From Craspedostauros australis (lineage: Eukaryota > Bacillariophyta > Bacillariophyceae > Mastogloiales > Achnanthaceae), in NCBI GenBank assembly GCA_026770025.1, contig JAMXDE010000057.1, positions 62,001-126,000 on the forward strand: 64,000 nt of DNA, given 5' to 3'. A program made the position numbers and the translations under genes. The notes under the pieces were generated by a model. That model saw only the letters and a program-made list of their open reading frames with translations, made no database searches and had not been told where the DNA came from. This document shows, one piece after another, positions 1-8,969 of this stretch. Numbering within the stretch: position 1 is the stretch's first letter; each line of letters opens with the position of its first letter.

Positions 1-883
1 ATACGGGATATGGGATCGGGAGAACACAAGTGAAAGCACCATGTCGAGAAGTGGAGAGGTTCACAGCATGTTTGGCGTCATTAGCTCCAACCCGGTATCG
101 GAAGATAGGTATTACGCTATTATCTATTCCAACCGCAAGAAGAACGGGAAGACGTAGACTAGACATATTCTACTCTCGAGTCCACTCTGGTCAGCTCTTG
201 CTGACCGGTGTATGTCTATCTTTGTTCAGCAGCTCGTATGTACTCTATGACACATGTATCTGGTGCGAGTGTTACATTGTTTGGCGTGTTCGCTCATTCG
301 AGGCCAGTCACCAAACCAGGTACTGTGCACTTGCGTGAATGACGAAAGGTTCGCACTACTCGCAACCAAGCGCGCCAAAACAAATGACCATGGACGCAAC
401 AGAGAGAGAGAAAACGGTGCTGAACCAGGCCAAAACGTAACCTCGACACACACGCACAGCGAAAGAAATGTTGTTGGGGCTGCCGCGGCGATTTGCATGC
501 AATGCCAGTACCGGCAACAACAACTTCGACACGTTGACAGCGTCACTCGCCACCGTTCCACGTTCCTCTGCAAAACTTCACGTCACCAGCTACCGCACCA
601 CAGAGGTCATCCTGCTTCGAAACAGAATCACAAATAGAATCACAATCACAATCACAATCCCCACACAAGACGCATTTCAACTTCGCCAACAATCTGCGCA
701 AGTCATACTCCACATTCCCACACTCACACTCACACTCACACTCACACTCACACTGTTACAAGATCAATTGCAACAACAGAGAGCAGTGGCACCAGACACG
801 TACTCAACAAGCAACATACAATACATACTCTATTCAACATCACAGCAAGCACAGGCGCAAAAGGACAAACGCATTTGGCCATC
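1..883. other. Upstream intergenic region with simple repeats
   Basis: I see no convincing gene here. The stretch holds a run of about six CACACT units at roughly 718-755 and short CAATCA-type repeats near 640-660, just before the HD-domain gene. It probably contains that gene's promoter and 5' leader, but I could not pick out a clear core promoter element. Confidence 0.5.
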
Positions 884-2731
884 ATGATCAACGGGGACCA
901 CATTGACGCCGTCGATGACTTCGGCACTCGACGTCAGAGCCGCCGGACAAGCGCGCTCACCGTCTTCATTCACAAGATGAAGATGTTCGGGACGCATGGA
1001 GCGGACGCAGCCGACACCAATGACGGCAACGCAGCGAAGGCCGGCACCAGCGAAGCAAACGCCGGCGGCAAGCGAAGCAGCTTCATCAGCAACGGCTCAG
1101 CCGCGAGCACGGCCGCTTCCACGGCTGCGCTTTCCGATCAGGACAGCCACCATCGACACAAGGAGGATGCATCGCTCTATCCCCGCACCTACCTGTCGCG
1201 TCTCATGCTGCAGATGAAGACCTGCCTGGAGGACTTGGATGCCGCGGACGTCACGTGGCCCAAGCTCGAGTCCATGGCCATCCTCATCCACGAGAGCATG
1301 TCCAGCTCCAGCCGCAACTACCACTCCGTGCAGCATGTCTTCGACATCTCCAAGAACCTCACCCACGATCCCATCGCGGTGCTGTCGGCATTCTTTCACG
1401 ATTGCATCTACTATCACGTCGATGGTGCGCTCACGCCGATCCAGGCCGACATCCTGCAGGGCGTCTTCACGTTGCAGCCCAACGGCAAGAAGGGCGTCAT
1501 CATCCAGGAACGCACCATCGACGACGACGGCGCTCGAGCCTTGGCATTGGTCGAGACCATCTTCGGCTTCCACCACCCCGGCCAGGAAGTCACGACGCAG
1601 CTCGGTCTCAACGAATTCCTCAGCGCCATCATCGCCGTGCGCAAATTGCAGGACCATCTCAGCTGGGAAATTCTGGCCCAGATCGCGTGCTGCATCGAGG
1701 CCACGATTCCATTCCGCAAGCCCCAGGATGGCAAGACGCCGTTGGACAACTTGCATGCCAATTTCCTCGCGGCGCGTTCCAAGTTCCAACTGGATCTATC
1801 CGACGAGCAATGCGTCGGAGCCGTGCAACGCGCAGTGCTGCTCTCCAACGAGGACGTCGGCAACTTCGGCACGGCGGATCGCCATTGGTTCCTCGACAAC
1901 ACGTGGAGCCTGCTGCCTGAAACCAACATGTCGTTGCGCAACCAGTACATTTACACGGTCCATCAATTTCAGAACGCCATCTTCAAGATGAACGGCTTCT
2001 TCGGTTTCATCCAACCGGAAGTCGTCTTCGCATCGTTCCAAGGCGTGCCGCCCACGCAGGAGCTGGAACTGCGACTGCGGGAATGTCGCACCAACCTCAG
2101 GATCGGGAAGATCTACGTGGGCGCCAAGTTGTTGGCGATCAGCGTGCTGTCCGCCTTTGCAGAATTGACCGGCGGAGACGCACCCATCTCCCTCTTCATG
2201 GGCGATCTGCCGTCGCGGCACAATGCGTCGACGGAGCATGAGGATGGTATTGGTGGCAACATCGGGCGCGGCAGTGGCAGCACGACCAGCATGATGCGAA
2301 ATATGAGGCACAGCATGTACGAATCCTTGTTCCGCAACGCCAGCAACGCCACGCCCAATCCGAAAGCAGCGTCGCTGCCGCCGTCGCAATTCCCATTGCT
2401 CGAGGATGCATCCGATCGCTGCGATCCCATCGTCTACGGTATCTTGGCGTACGGGCGTCGATCGGAGATCTCCTTCGACATCAAACAATCGCCGTTGGCG
2501 GCCTACCTGTACGGTTCGTTGGGCGACGACGGCCTGCAGCGTGTCCTGGAGAAGATCACCTTCCATCCCATGACGAAGGAGAACAGCATCGAACTGCTGC
2601 GAGCGTTGCCACGAGAAGCAGTCACGACCGTGGGTTCCATCGTGATGCGCGTGGCAGTGTCGCGTGCCGATTTTATCCGTCGTGTCATTGAAGATCTGTA
2701 TGAGGACGAAGAGGCGGCATCGCAAAAATGA
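884..2731 (+). CDS. HD-domain metal-dependent phosphohydrolase-like protein
   Basis: The reading frame encodes 615 residues from the first ATG (884); the frame is open a little further upstream without an ATG. Residues 1-100 are low-complexity (Ala, Ser, Gly, Asp). An HD-type metal site follows: YHSVQH near residue 146 and FFHDCIYYH near residue 171. This spacing and the 'YH..xH ... FHD' pattern resemble the predicted HD-superfamily phosphohydrolases of the COG4339 type more than class I cyclic-nucleotide phosphodiesterases, which carry HDxxHxGxxN. Family knowledge suggests hydrolysis of a phosphate ester or nucleotide with a bound divalent metal; the substrate is unknown. The C-terminal half (residues 330-615) has no domain I recognise. 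No signal peptide or membrane span is visible, so it is probably cytosolic. No intron is needed. Confidence 0.7.
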   Translation: MINGDHIDAVDDFGTRRQSRRTSALTVFIHKMKMFGTHGADAADTNDGNAAKAGTSEANAGGKRSSFISNGSAASTAASTAALSDQDSHHRHKEDASLYPRTYLSRLMLQMKTCLEDLDAADVTWPKLESMAILIHESMSSSSRNYHSVQHVFDISKNLTHDPIAVLSAFFHDCIYYHVDGALTPIQADILQGVFTLQPNGKKGVIIQERTIDDDGARALALVETIFGFHHPGQEVTTQLGLNEFLSAIIAVRKLQDHLSWEILAQIACCIEATIPFRKPQDGKTPLDNLHANFLAARSKFQLDLSDEQCVGAVQRAVLLSNEDVGNFGTADRHWFLDNTWSLLPETNMSLRNQYIYTVHQFQNAIFKMNGFFGFIQPEVVFASFQGVPPTQELELRLRECRTNLRIGKIYVGAKLLAISVLSAFAELTGGDAPISLFMGDLPSRHNASTEHEDGIGGNIGRGSGSTTSMMRNMRHSMYESLFRNASNATPNPKAASLPPSQFPLLEDASDRCDPIVYGILAYGRRSEISFDIKQSPLAAYLYGSLGDDGLQRVLEKITFHPMTKENSIELLRALPREAVTTVGSIVMRVAVSRADFIRRVIEDLYEDEEAASQK

Positions 2732-2984
2732 ATATGCGAGAGGCAACGGGAAGCGTGCCACAAGGAATGGCGATCCAAATGTTCGATCATTGCTGCAACA
2801 GGGGATGCGAGCAAACGATGAACAAATTGGGGTACAAGGGAGGGATTTTAGAACCGAAACATAGATCAACACTGTTTCGCGATAACATTCGATGGAGCAG
2901 AGCTTTGCCATGTCTTGTGCTACGATGTCGGCACCGCAGGGGTTTGGATTGTGCGGGGTTCGGAGCCACGAGGGGCAATGCCGC

Positions 2985-4869
2985 CATGTCACTCTACCAT
3001 ACAATTGTGGATGTGGAGTCAGACGCCGCCAGAGTACTCGCAGGCATCGTGGTCACAGCGAATGATGTCTGTGCGCACTTCGTCCATCCCTCAGCATCGA
3101 ACAGTCTAGATTGATGTGGCGGATCTGTCGGCCCAATGATTGCTCCACCAGAAGAGAGACTATTCGTAGTACGAGCGTACTTAGTTAGTTCATGCAGACC
3201 GTATCGTGTTGGTGCGGCTGCATCTACTTGCTTTTTGGGTCGACCAAGACTCCGCGATAGAAGTGTCACAATGACTCGGTGGCAGTTGTCCAAGTCAACA
3301 GTTGATGGGCCCTGTTGGCATGATGACACTGTTTATGCGAGCTTGGCCTTGAGACCAAAGCGCTCATCCAAGACGGGACGCACATCCAGATGATTCTGGT
3401 CCAACTCGCGAATCAGATCCAACACCTTTTGGAGCTCACCGTCGTCAGGATCGCTGTAGAAGTCTGGGACGAGGATGCCATTCTGCGGGTTGGATCGGAA
3501 ACTATGAATGCTGTTGTCGACGAAGACGGTGCGCTTGGGATCATGATTACCCCTGGAGAACTTCAGCTTGCCCAAGTTCTTCAGGAACGCTCCGTATCCC
3601 TCGTCGCAAAACTGGCGAGTCCATGCCTTGGTGAAGATGGTGCCATCAGGGTCCAACTCCTTGAGGACCTCAGTGACATAAGATCGCGGTCCTGCGGTGT
3701 AGAGATGGGTCTCAAAATTTTGTGAGATAGCCTCAAGGAACTCTCTCACGAATGGGCGTTCATACACAGTATAGCCTCCGTCGTGTGGAATTCTGATTTC
3801 GAATACTTCAGCACGCTTACGCTCTTCCTCTTGCTTGCCGTCCTTGTTGTCCTTTTCAGCCTGCCGAGCGACGTTCTTTTTGTAGAAAGACATGCTCATC
3901 GCAAAATCCGTATGGATCAGACACTCGTCCAAGTCCAGGACCACCACCAGGTCCGATGTGTACTCCCGTGGTGTCTTGATGGGATCGTCGGAGGAATCTG
4001 CCACTGTTTTCAAATGCGTGGAACCCTGCATGATCGTTCGAAGGTGCTTGCGTCTTGTGGTAAGAGAAGCTGTTGTGACTTGTTGTCTTGCTTTGGACAG
4101 AGCGAATGTGGTGTTTGTTTGCGGTGGCGTTTGTTTGCGGTGGAGTTGTTGATGACGGGTAAGAAAAGAGATGGAAGTTTTGATTTTATGATGATACGAT
4201 GCTCGTTTGGTTTGTTGTTGCTTTTCCTCCACGGTTTGCTTGTTGATGCTCGTGGTGAACGCGGGCATCAGCATGGTGGAAGCAGGCATCAGCATGGGTT
4301 GAGAGTAGGCTGCGATGCAGGTGAGCACATGCAACCTCCACGGTGTCGCGGTGGTCTTGTACTCCGTGGTCCATTTGAGTTTCGTTCGATCATTCAATTT
4401 TGTTGCGAGTTGCTGTTGGTTGTGTCTCTCAAGATCGTGTGGACGATCTTTCGCTTTTGGAGAAACACGATCAGCCAACTCTCGTTTCGTTGAGGCGTGT
4501 AGCGTAAATACACACACGCAAAACGTCTTTCTTCGTTTGCGTAGTACACGAAGATGGCTGGAGTTGCCATTTGACAACCGTACTCTTTCAGCAACTTCCA
4601 ACTTCCTTTCATGCCCACTGGATGGGCATCACTTGTTCGTACCCTTCATGCACGTGAGATTACTCACCAAGAGATACGTGTTCAAGTATTTCCAAACACG
4701 CTCATTGACGACACCGGTACACAAGATGAGTTTGTAGAGGTGGCATGTTCGTGATGCCGCTCTTCCATTCTCTTCAACCCTATCTTCAGGTTTTCATGTG
4801 AATGTGATGCTTGCTCAATTGCAATCTGCTTTGGAGCGACATGTGTCAGTTGTGGGTGTTGGGTGCAGC
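2985..4869. repeat. Tandem segmental duplication, unit 1
   Basis: First of three head-to-tail copies of a block carrying an FCP1-like gene. Each unit opens with a CACTCTACCATA motif (at 2992 here), runs through 'gtactcgcaggcatcg' and the gene, and closes with 'gtcagttgtgggtgttgg'. The block just downstream of each gene is almost identical between units. Unit 1 differs most upstream of its gene. Confidence 0.85.
3333..4031 (-). CDS. FCP1/NLI-interacting-factor-like phosphatase, copy 1
   Basis: The protein is about 232 residues, starting at MQGSTHLKTVADSSDD as in copy 3. The frame is open further upstream to 4601, but that sequence is basic, low-complexity and not shared with copy 3. The HAD-superfamily FCP1 homology domain fills most of it. 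The catalytic DxDx motif is VVLDLDECLIHT near residues 30-41, and the C-terminal part has FVDNSIHSFRSNPQNG, the usual VDNSPxxF-like motif III/IV region. These enzymes dephosphorylate phosphoserine on RNA polymerase II CTD or on other proteins; which substrate applies here cannot be told. It ends in DERFGLKAKLA. It is the first of three tandem paralogues on the same strand. Confidence 0.8.
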   Translation of the reverse strand: MQGSTHLKTVADSSDDPIKTPREYTSDLVVVLDLDECLIHTDFAMSMSFYKKNVARQAEKDNKDGKQEEERKRAEVFEIRIPHDGGYTVYERPFVREFLEAISQNFETHLYTAGPRSYVTEVLKELDPDGTIFTKAWTRQFCDEGYGAFLKNLGKLKFSRGNHDPKRTVFVDNSIHSFRSNPQNGILVPDFYSDPDDGELQKVLDLIRELDQNHLDVRPVLDERFGLKAKLA

Positions 4870-5225
4870 ACGTATGCCACTCTACCATATGACCCGTGTG
4901 AGCGAAGAGCCAGGCGCCGCCAGAGTACTCGCAGGCATCGTGGTCACCGCGAATGATGTCTGTGCGTGCTTCGTCCATCCCTCAGCATCGAACAGTCTAG
5001 ATTGATGTGGCGGATCTGTCAGCCCACTGGTTGCTCCACTAGAAGAGAGACTATTTGTAGTACGAGCGTACTTAGTTAGGTCATGCAGATGGTACTCTGT
5101 GTTGATGCGGCTGCATCTACTTGGTTTTGGGATCGCCCAAGACTCCGTGATAGAAGTGTCACAATGACTCGGTGGCAGTTGTCCAAGTCAACAGTTGATG
5201 GGCACTGTTGGCATGATGGCACTGT

Positions 5226-6176
5226 TTATGCGAGCTTGGCCTTGATACCAAAGCGCTCATCCAAGAAGGGACGCACATCCGGATGATCCTGGTCCAACTC
5301 GCGAATCAGATCCAACACCTTTTGGAGCTCACCGTCGTCAGGATCGCTGTAGAAGTCTGGGACGAGGATGCCATTCTGCGGGTTGGATCGGAAACTATGA
5401 ATGCTGTTGTCAACGAAGACGGTGCGCTTGGGATCATGATTGCCCCTGGAGAACTTCAGCTTGCCCAAGTTCTTCAGGAACGCTCCGTCTACCTCGTCGC
5501 AAAACTGGCGAGTCCATGCCTTGGTGAAGATGGTGCCGTCAGGGTCCAATTTCGTTTGGACCTCAGTGGCATAAGCCTGCTTTCCTGCGGTGTAGAGGTG
5601 GGTCTCAAAATCTTGTGAGATAGCCTCAAGGAACTCTCTCACGAATGGACGGAGACGCACAACAGCGATACCGACACCTGGAATTTTGGAGATGAAGTTC
5701 TCAACTGTCTTGCGCTCTATCCCTTGCTCTTTGTCTCTCTGGTCCTGTTCGCCCAGCTTTCGCATCTCCTCCATGAAGCCATACGCGCTACTGTAGATCA
5801 TTGAAGAGACCAGGCACTCGTCCATGTCCAAGACTACCACGAGGTCCGATGTGTACTCCCGTGGCGTCTTGATGGGATCGTCGGAGGATTCTGCCACTGC
5901 TTTCAACTGCGTGGACGACTGAGCCGACCCTGAGTTTGCTCTTTGCAAACCAAATGCCGTGGGAGCATCAAGATGACAAAGGCCATGACGGACCGAACGC
6001 GAGCATGGCGGCGATCCAGATAGCAGCGGCGACGAGGCGAACGCGAATGTACTCAACGCAAGGCCTGGTCCATTTGACGCAATGGCCGACTTACATGTCG
6101 CAGCCAAAAGGAGATGCGCTGGCCAACCCAGCATGGTCTTTCCAAGGAACTTGCGTCCAATGGTAAGAGAAATCAT
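5226..6176 (-). CDS. FCP1/NLI-interacting-factor-like phosphatase, copy 2, with N-terminal extension
   Basis: A 316-residue paralogue (start at 6176; the next ATG at 6134 is also possible). The FCP1-type domain begins at about residue 110 with VVLDMDECLVSS, so the second catalytic Asp is kept but the next residues differ from copies 1 and 3. The C-terminus is near-identical to its neighbours (FVDNSIHSFRSNPQNG ... DERFGIKAKLA). Unlike the others it has about 70 extra residues between KTM and STQL, with a hydrophobic patch (LALSTFAFASSPLL) and an APTAFGLQ stretch. This may be a new targeting leader or simply inserted sequence. The middle of the domain (KIPGVGIAVVRLRPF) is also more diverged. 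Confidence 0.75.
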   Translation of the reverse strand: MISLTIGRKFLGKTMLGWPAHLLLAATCKSAIASNGPGLALSTFAFASSPLLSGSPPCSRSVRHGLCHLDAPTAFGLQRANSGSAQSSTQLKAVAESSDDPIKTPREYTSDLVVVLDMDECLVSSMIYSSAYGFMEEMRKLGEQDQRDKEQGIERKTVENFISKIPGVGIAVVRLRPFVREFLEAISQDFETHLYTAGKQAYATEVQTKLDPDGTIFTKAWTRQFCDEVDGAFLKNLGKLKFSRGNHDPKRTVFVDNSIHSFRSNPQNGILVPDFYSDPDDGELQKVLDLIRELDQDHPDVRPFLDERFGIKAKLA

Positions 6177-6289
6177 TGTGACTCGGTGTCTTGCGTTGAA
6201 CAGAGCGAATGTGGTGTTTGTTTGCGACGGCGTTGTTGATGACGGCTGCGTTGACGACGGCTGCCCTCTTGCTCAAAGTCACTGGCTCG

Positions 6290-6298
6290 CTTTTTATG
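6290..6298 (-). promoter_or_regulatory. TATA-like motif upstream of FCP1-like copy 2
   Basis: On the minus strand this reads CATAAAAAG, about 115-120 bp upstream of the first ATG. The same motif in the same context lies upstream of copy 3 (near 7867-7875) but is missing from copy 1. That it is a core promoter element is inference. Confidence 0.25.
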
Positions 6299-6667
6299 AG
6301 ATCATTCTCCCGCCCTCTGGCTCTCTCGCTCTGTCTCGCGGTGTACACGAAGATGGCTGGAGTTGCCATTTGACAACCGTACTCTTTCAGCAACTTCCAA
6401 CTTCCTTTCATGCCCACTGGATGAGCATCACTACCTCGTACCCTTCATGCACGTGAGATTACTCACGAAGAGATACATGTTCAAGCATTTCCAAACCCGC
6501 TCATCGACGACACCGGTACACAAAGATGTGCGTGGAAGTGGGATCTTCGTGATACTGGTCTTTCGTTCTCTTCAACCCTATCTTCAGGTTTTCATGTGAA
6601 TGTGATGCTCGCTCAATTGCAATCTTCTTCGAAGCGACATGCGTCAGTTGTGGGTGTTGGGTGCAGC

Positions 6668-8250
6668 ACGTATGCCACTCTACCATACACTTGTGTACGT
6701 AGAGTCAAGCGCTGCCATAGTACCCGCAGGCATCGAGGTCACAGCGAATGATGTCTGTGCGCGCTTCGTCCATCCCCCAGCATCGAACAGTCTAGATTGA
6801 TGTGGCGGATCTTTCAGCCCAATGATTGCTCCACCAGAAGAGAGACTATTTGTAGTACGAGCGTACTTAGTTAGTTCATGCAGACCGTATCGTGTTGATG
6901 CGGCTGCATCTACTTGCTTTTGGGGTCGCCCAAGACTCTACTATGGAAGTGTCACAATGACTCGGTGGCAGTTGTCCAAGTCAACAGTTGATGGGCACTA
7001 TTGGCATGATGGCACTGTTTATGCGAGCTTGGCCTTGATACCAAAACGCTCATCCAAGAAGGGACGCACATCCGGATGATTCTGGTCCAACTCGCGAATC
7101 AGATCCAACACCTTTTGGAGTTCATCGTCGTCGGGATCGCCGCGGAAGTCTGGGATGAGGATACCATTCTGTGGATTGGCGTGGAAACTTTGAATGCTGT
7201 TGTCAACGAAGACGGTGCGCTTGGGATCATGATTACCCCTGGAGAACTTCAGCTTGCCCAAGTTCTTCAGGAACGCTCCGTCTACCTCGTCGCAAAACTG
7301 GCGAGTCCATGCCTTGGTGAAGATGGTGCCATCAGGGTCCAACTCCTTGAGGATCTCAGTGACATAAGATCGCGGCCCTGCGGTGTAGAGATGGGTCTCA
7401 AAATCTTGTGAGATAGCCTCAAGGAACTCTCTCACGAATGGGCGTTCATACACAACATAGCCTCCGTTGATTCCGAATACTTCAGCACGCTTGCTCTCTT
7501 CCTCTTGCTTGCCGTCCCTGTTGGCCTCTTCTGCCTGCCGAGCGACGTTCTTTTTGAATGAAGACATGCTCATCGCAAATCCCGTAGTCGTATGGATCAG
7601 ACACTCGTCCAAGTCCAGGACTACCACGAGATCCGATGTGTACTCCCGTGGTGTCTTGATGGGATCGTCGGAGGAATCTGCCGCTGTTTCCAACTGCGTG
7701 GAACCCTGCATGGTCTTTCGAAGGAACTTGCGTCTTATGGTACGAGAAGCCGTTGTGACTTGTTGTCTTGCGTTGAACAGAGCGAATGTGGTGTTTGTTT
7801 GCGACGGCGTTGTTGATGACGGCTGCGTTGACGACGGCTGTCCTCTTGCTCAAAGTTACTGGCTCGCTTTTTATGAGATCAGTCTTCCGCCCTCTCGCTC
7901 TCTCGCTCTGTCTCATGGTGTACACGAGGATGGAAGGAGGTGCCATTTGGCAAGCGTACTCTTTCAACAACGTCCAATTTCCCTTCATGCATACTGGATG
8001 AGCATACTAGCTCGTACCCTTCATGCACGTGGGATTTCCCACCAAGAGCTACGTGCTCAAGTATTGTCCAACGCACTCATCGACGACACCAGTACACAAG
8101 ATGAGTTTGTAGAGGTGGCATGTTTGTGATACTGCTCTTTCGTTCACTTCAAAACCCATCTTCAGGTTTTCATGTGAATGTGATGCTCGCTCAATTGCGA
8201 TCTGCTTCGGAGCGACATGTGTCAGTTGTGGGTGTTGGTTGCAGCACGTA
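6668..8250. repeat. Tandem segmental duplication, unit 3
   Basis: Third and shortest copy of the block. It ends at the shared 'gtcagttgtgggtgttgg' near 8240, after which the sequence has no match to the other units. Confidence 0.85.
7019..7711 (-). CDS. FCP1/NLI-interacting-factor-like phosphatase, copy 3
   Basis: A 230-residue paralogue, colinear with copy 1 from MQGSTQLETAADSSDD onward. The catalytic motif is VVLDLDECLIHT and the downstream motif is FVDNSIQSFHANPQNG. It differs from copy 1 by a short deletion before YVVYERPF and scattered substitutions; the C-terminal 60 residues are nearly the same in all three copies. This uneven divergence suggests either recent duplication with selection on the N-terminal half or gene conversion of the 3' half. 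A TATA-like motif lies about 160 bp upstream. Confidence 0.8.
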   Translation of the reverse strand: MQGSTQLETAADSSDDPIKTPREYTSDLVVVLDLDECLIHTTTGFAMSMSSFKKNVARQAEEANRDGKQEEESKRAEVFGINGGYVVYERPFVREFLEAISQDFETHLYTAGPRSYVTEILKELDPDGTIFTKAWTRQFCDEVDGAFLKNLGKLKFSRGNHDPKRTVFVDNSIQSFHANPQNGILIPDFRGDPDDDELQKVLDLIRELDQNHPDVRPFLDERFGIKAKLA

Positions 8251-8743
8251 CTATGATGCGAGTATGCTTGGTGAGCACGTCGATGGTTCCTTGTGATGGA
8301 TTCTCAAGGTGTTTCCGTGGAGTCGTTGGGGCGTGTTCCTCAGCGAAGATCTTTTGCGTTGGCCCGAAAGATCGCGTAACTTTGTGGTCTCAATCGTGCG
8401 ACATAGTTAACGTCATTATAACGTCAACATCAAGAAAGTCTAATCGAACGAGTTGTCCGACATCAGGATCAACACGAAGACGAGAATGGTACTCTGTGGT
8501 ATCCAAAGCGCGCCGACTTCCTTGAGATTTCGCTCGAGCATGTCATCCACACTTCATGCGCTCTCCTCGTGTGCAAGAAACAGACGACTACAAACGGAGT
8601 CACAACACATCTCAACGTCCAGGCTCACATCATCATCTCAGCCGATGGTTCTCCCGAACTGCTGTTCTCGATCTGAGCCAACTTCATTCGTGAGCGATTC
8701 TGTTCATCTTACCAATGGATATCACACAGATTTATGAAGAGGT
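8251..8743. other. Intergenic stretch before the Copia insertion
   Basis: I find no recognisable gene. Short open frames here lack family motifs. The Copia element inserted at the right edge; the same sequence resumes at 14868. Confidence 0.4.
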
Positions 8744-8876
8744 TGTTGGCATACGTACGCAGGACAGACGTCCGCAGCCTCCGCCTCTGAAGAGTGACAA
8801 CGGAGACAGTCTCCTCCCATAAATCCATCATTAGCACACACACACACACACACATCCTCCCGTACAGATACTGACA
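8744..8876 (+). repeat. 5' LTR of the young Copia element
   Basis: 133 bp, starting TGTTGGCATACG and ending ATACTGACA (TG...CA ends). It contains a CA dinucleotide run. Confidence 0.93.
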
Positions 8877-8969
8877 GGTTATGGCTTGTTTCACGCTTTT
8901 GTGACTACATCCTCTCCGTCTCTTCGTGCTCTTCGTTTCAGGACGTTTCATTCCCTGGCTTCGAGCTGT

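Larger units (their letters stand above)
4870..6667. repeat. Tandem segmental duplication, unit 2
   Basis: Second copy of the block. It matches unit 1 closely around 4870-5620 and matches unit 3 better in the upstream (promoter) part, which shares 'ggctcgctttttatgag' with unit 3. A stretch of about 210 bp (roughly 5920-6130) inside the gene's 5' part has no counterpart in units 1 or 3. Confidence 0.85.

Noticed and set aside
884-2731. Class I cyclic-nucleotide phosphodiesterase
   Set aside because: The HDxxHxGxxN signature is absent; only an HD pair and upstream YHxxxH fit.
1796-3004. 402-codon minus-strand frame overlapping the HD-domain gene
   Set aside because: Antisense shadow of the HD gene, with composition typical of a reversed coding strand.
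3333-4601. 422-residue version of FCP1-like copy 1
   Set aside because: The extra N-terminal 190 residues are low-complexity and not shared with copy 3, whose start matches the ATG at 4031.
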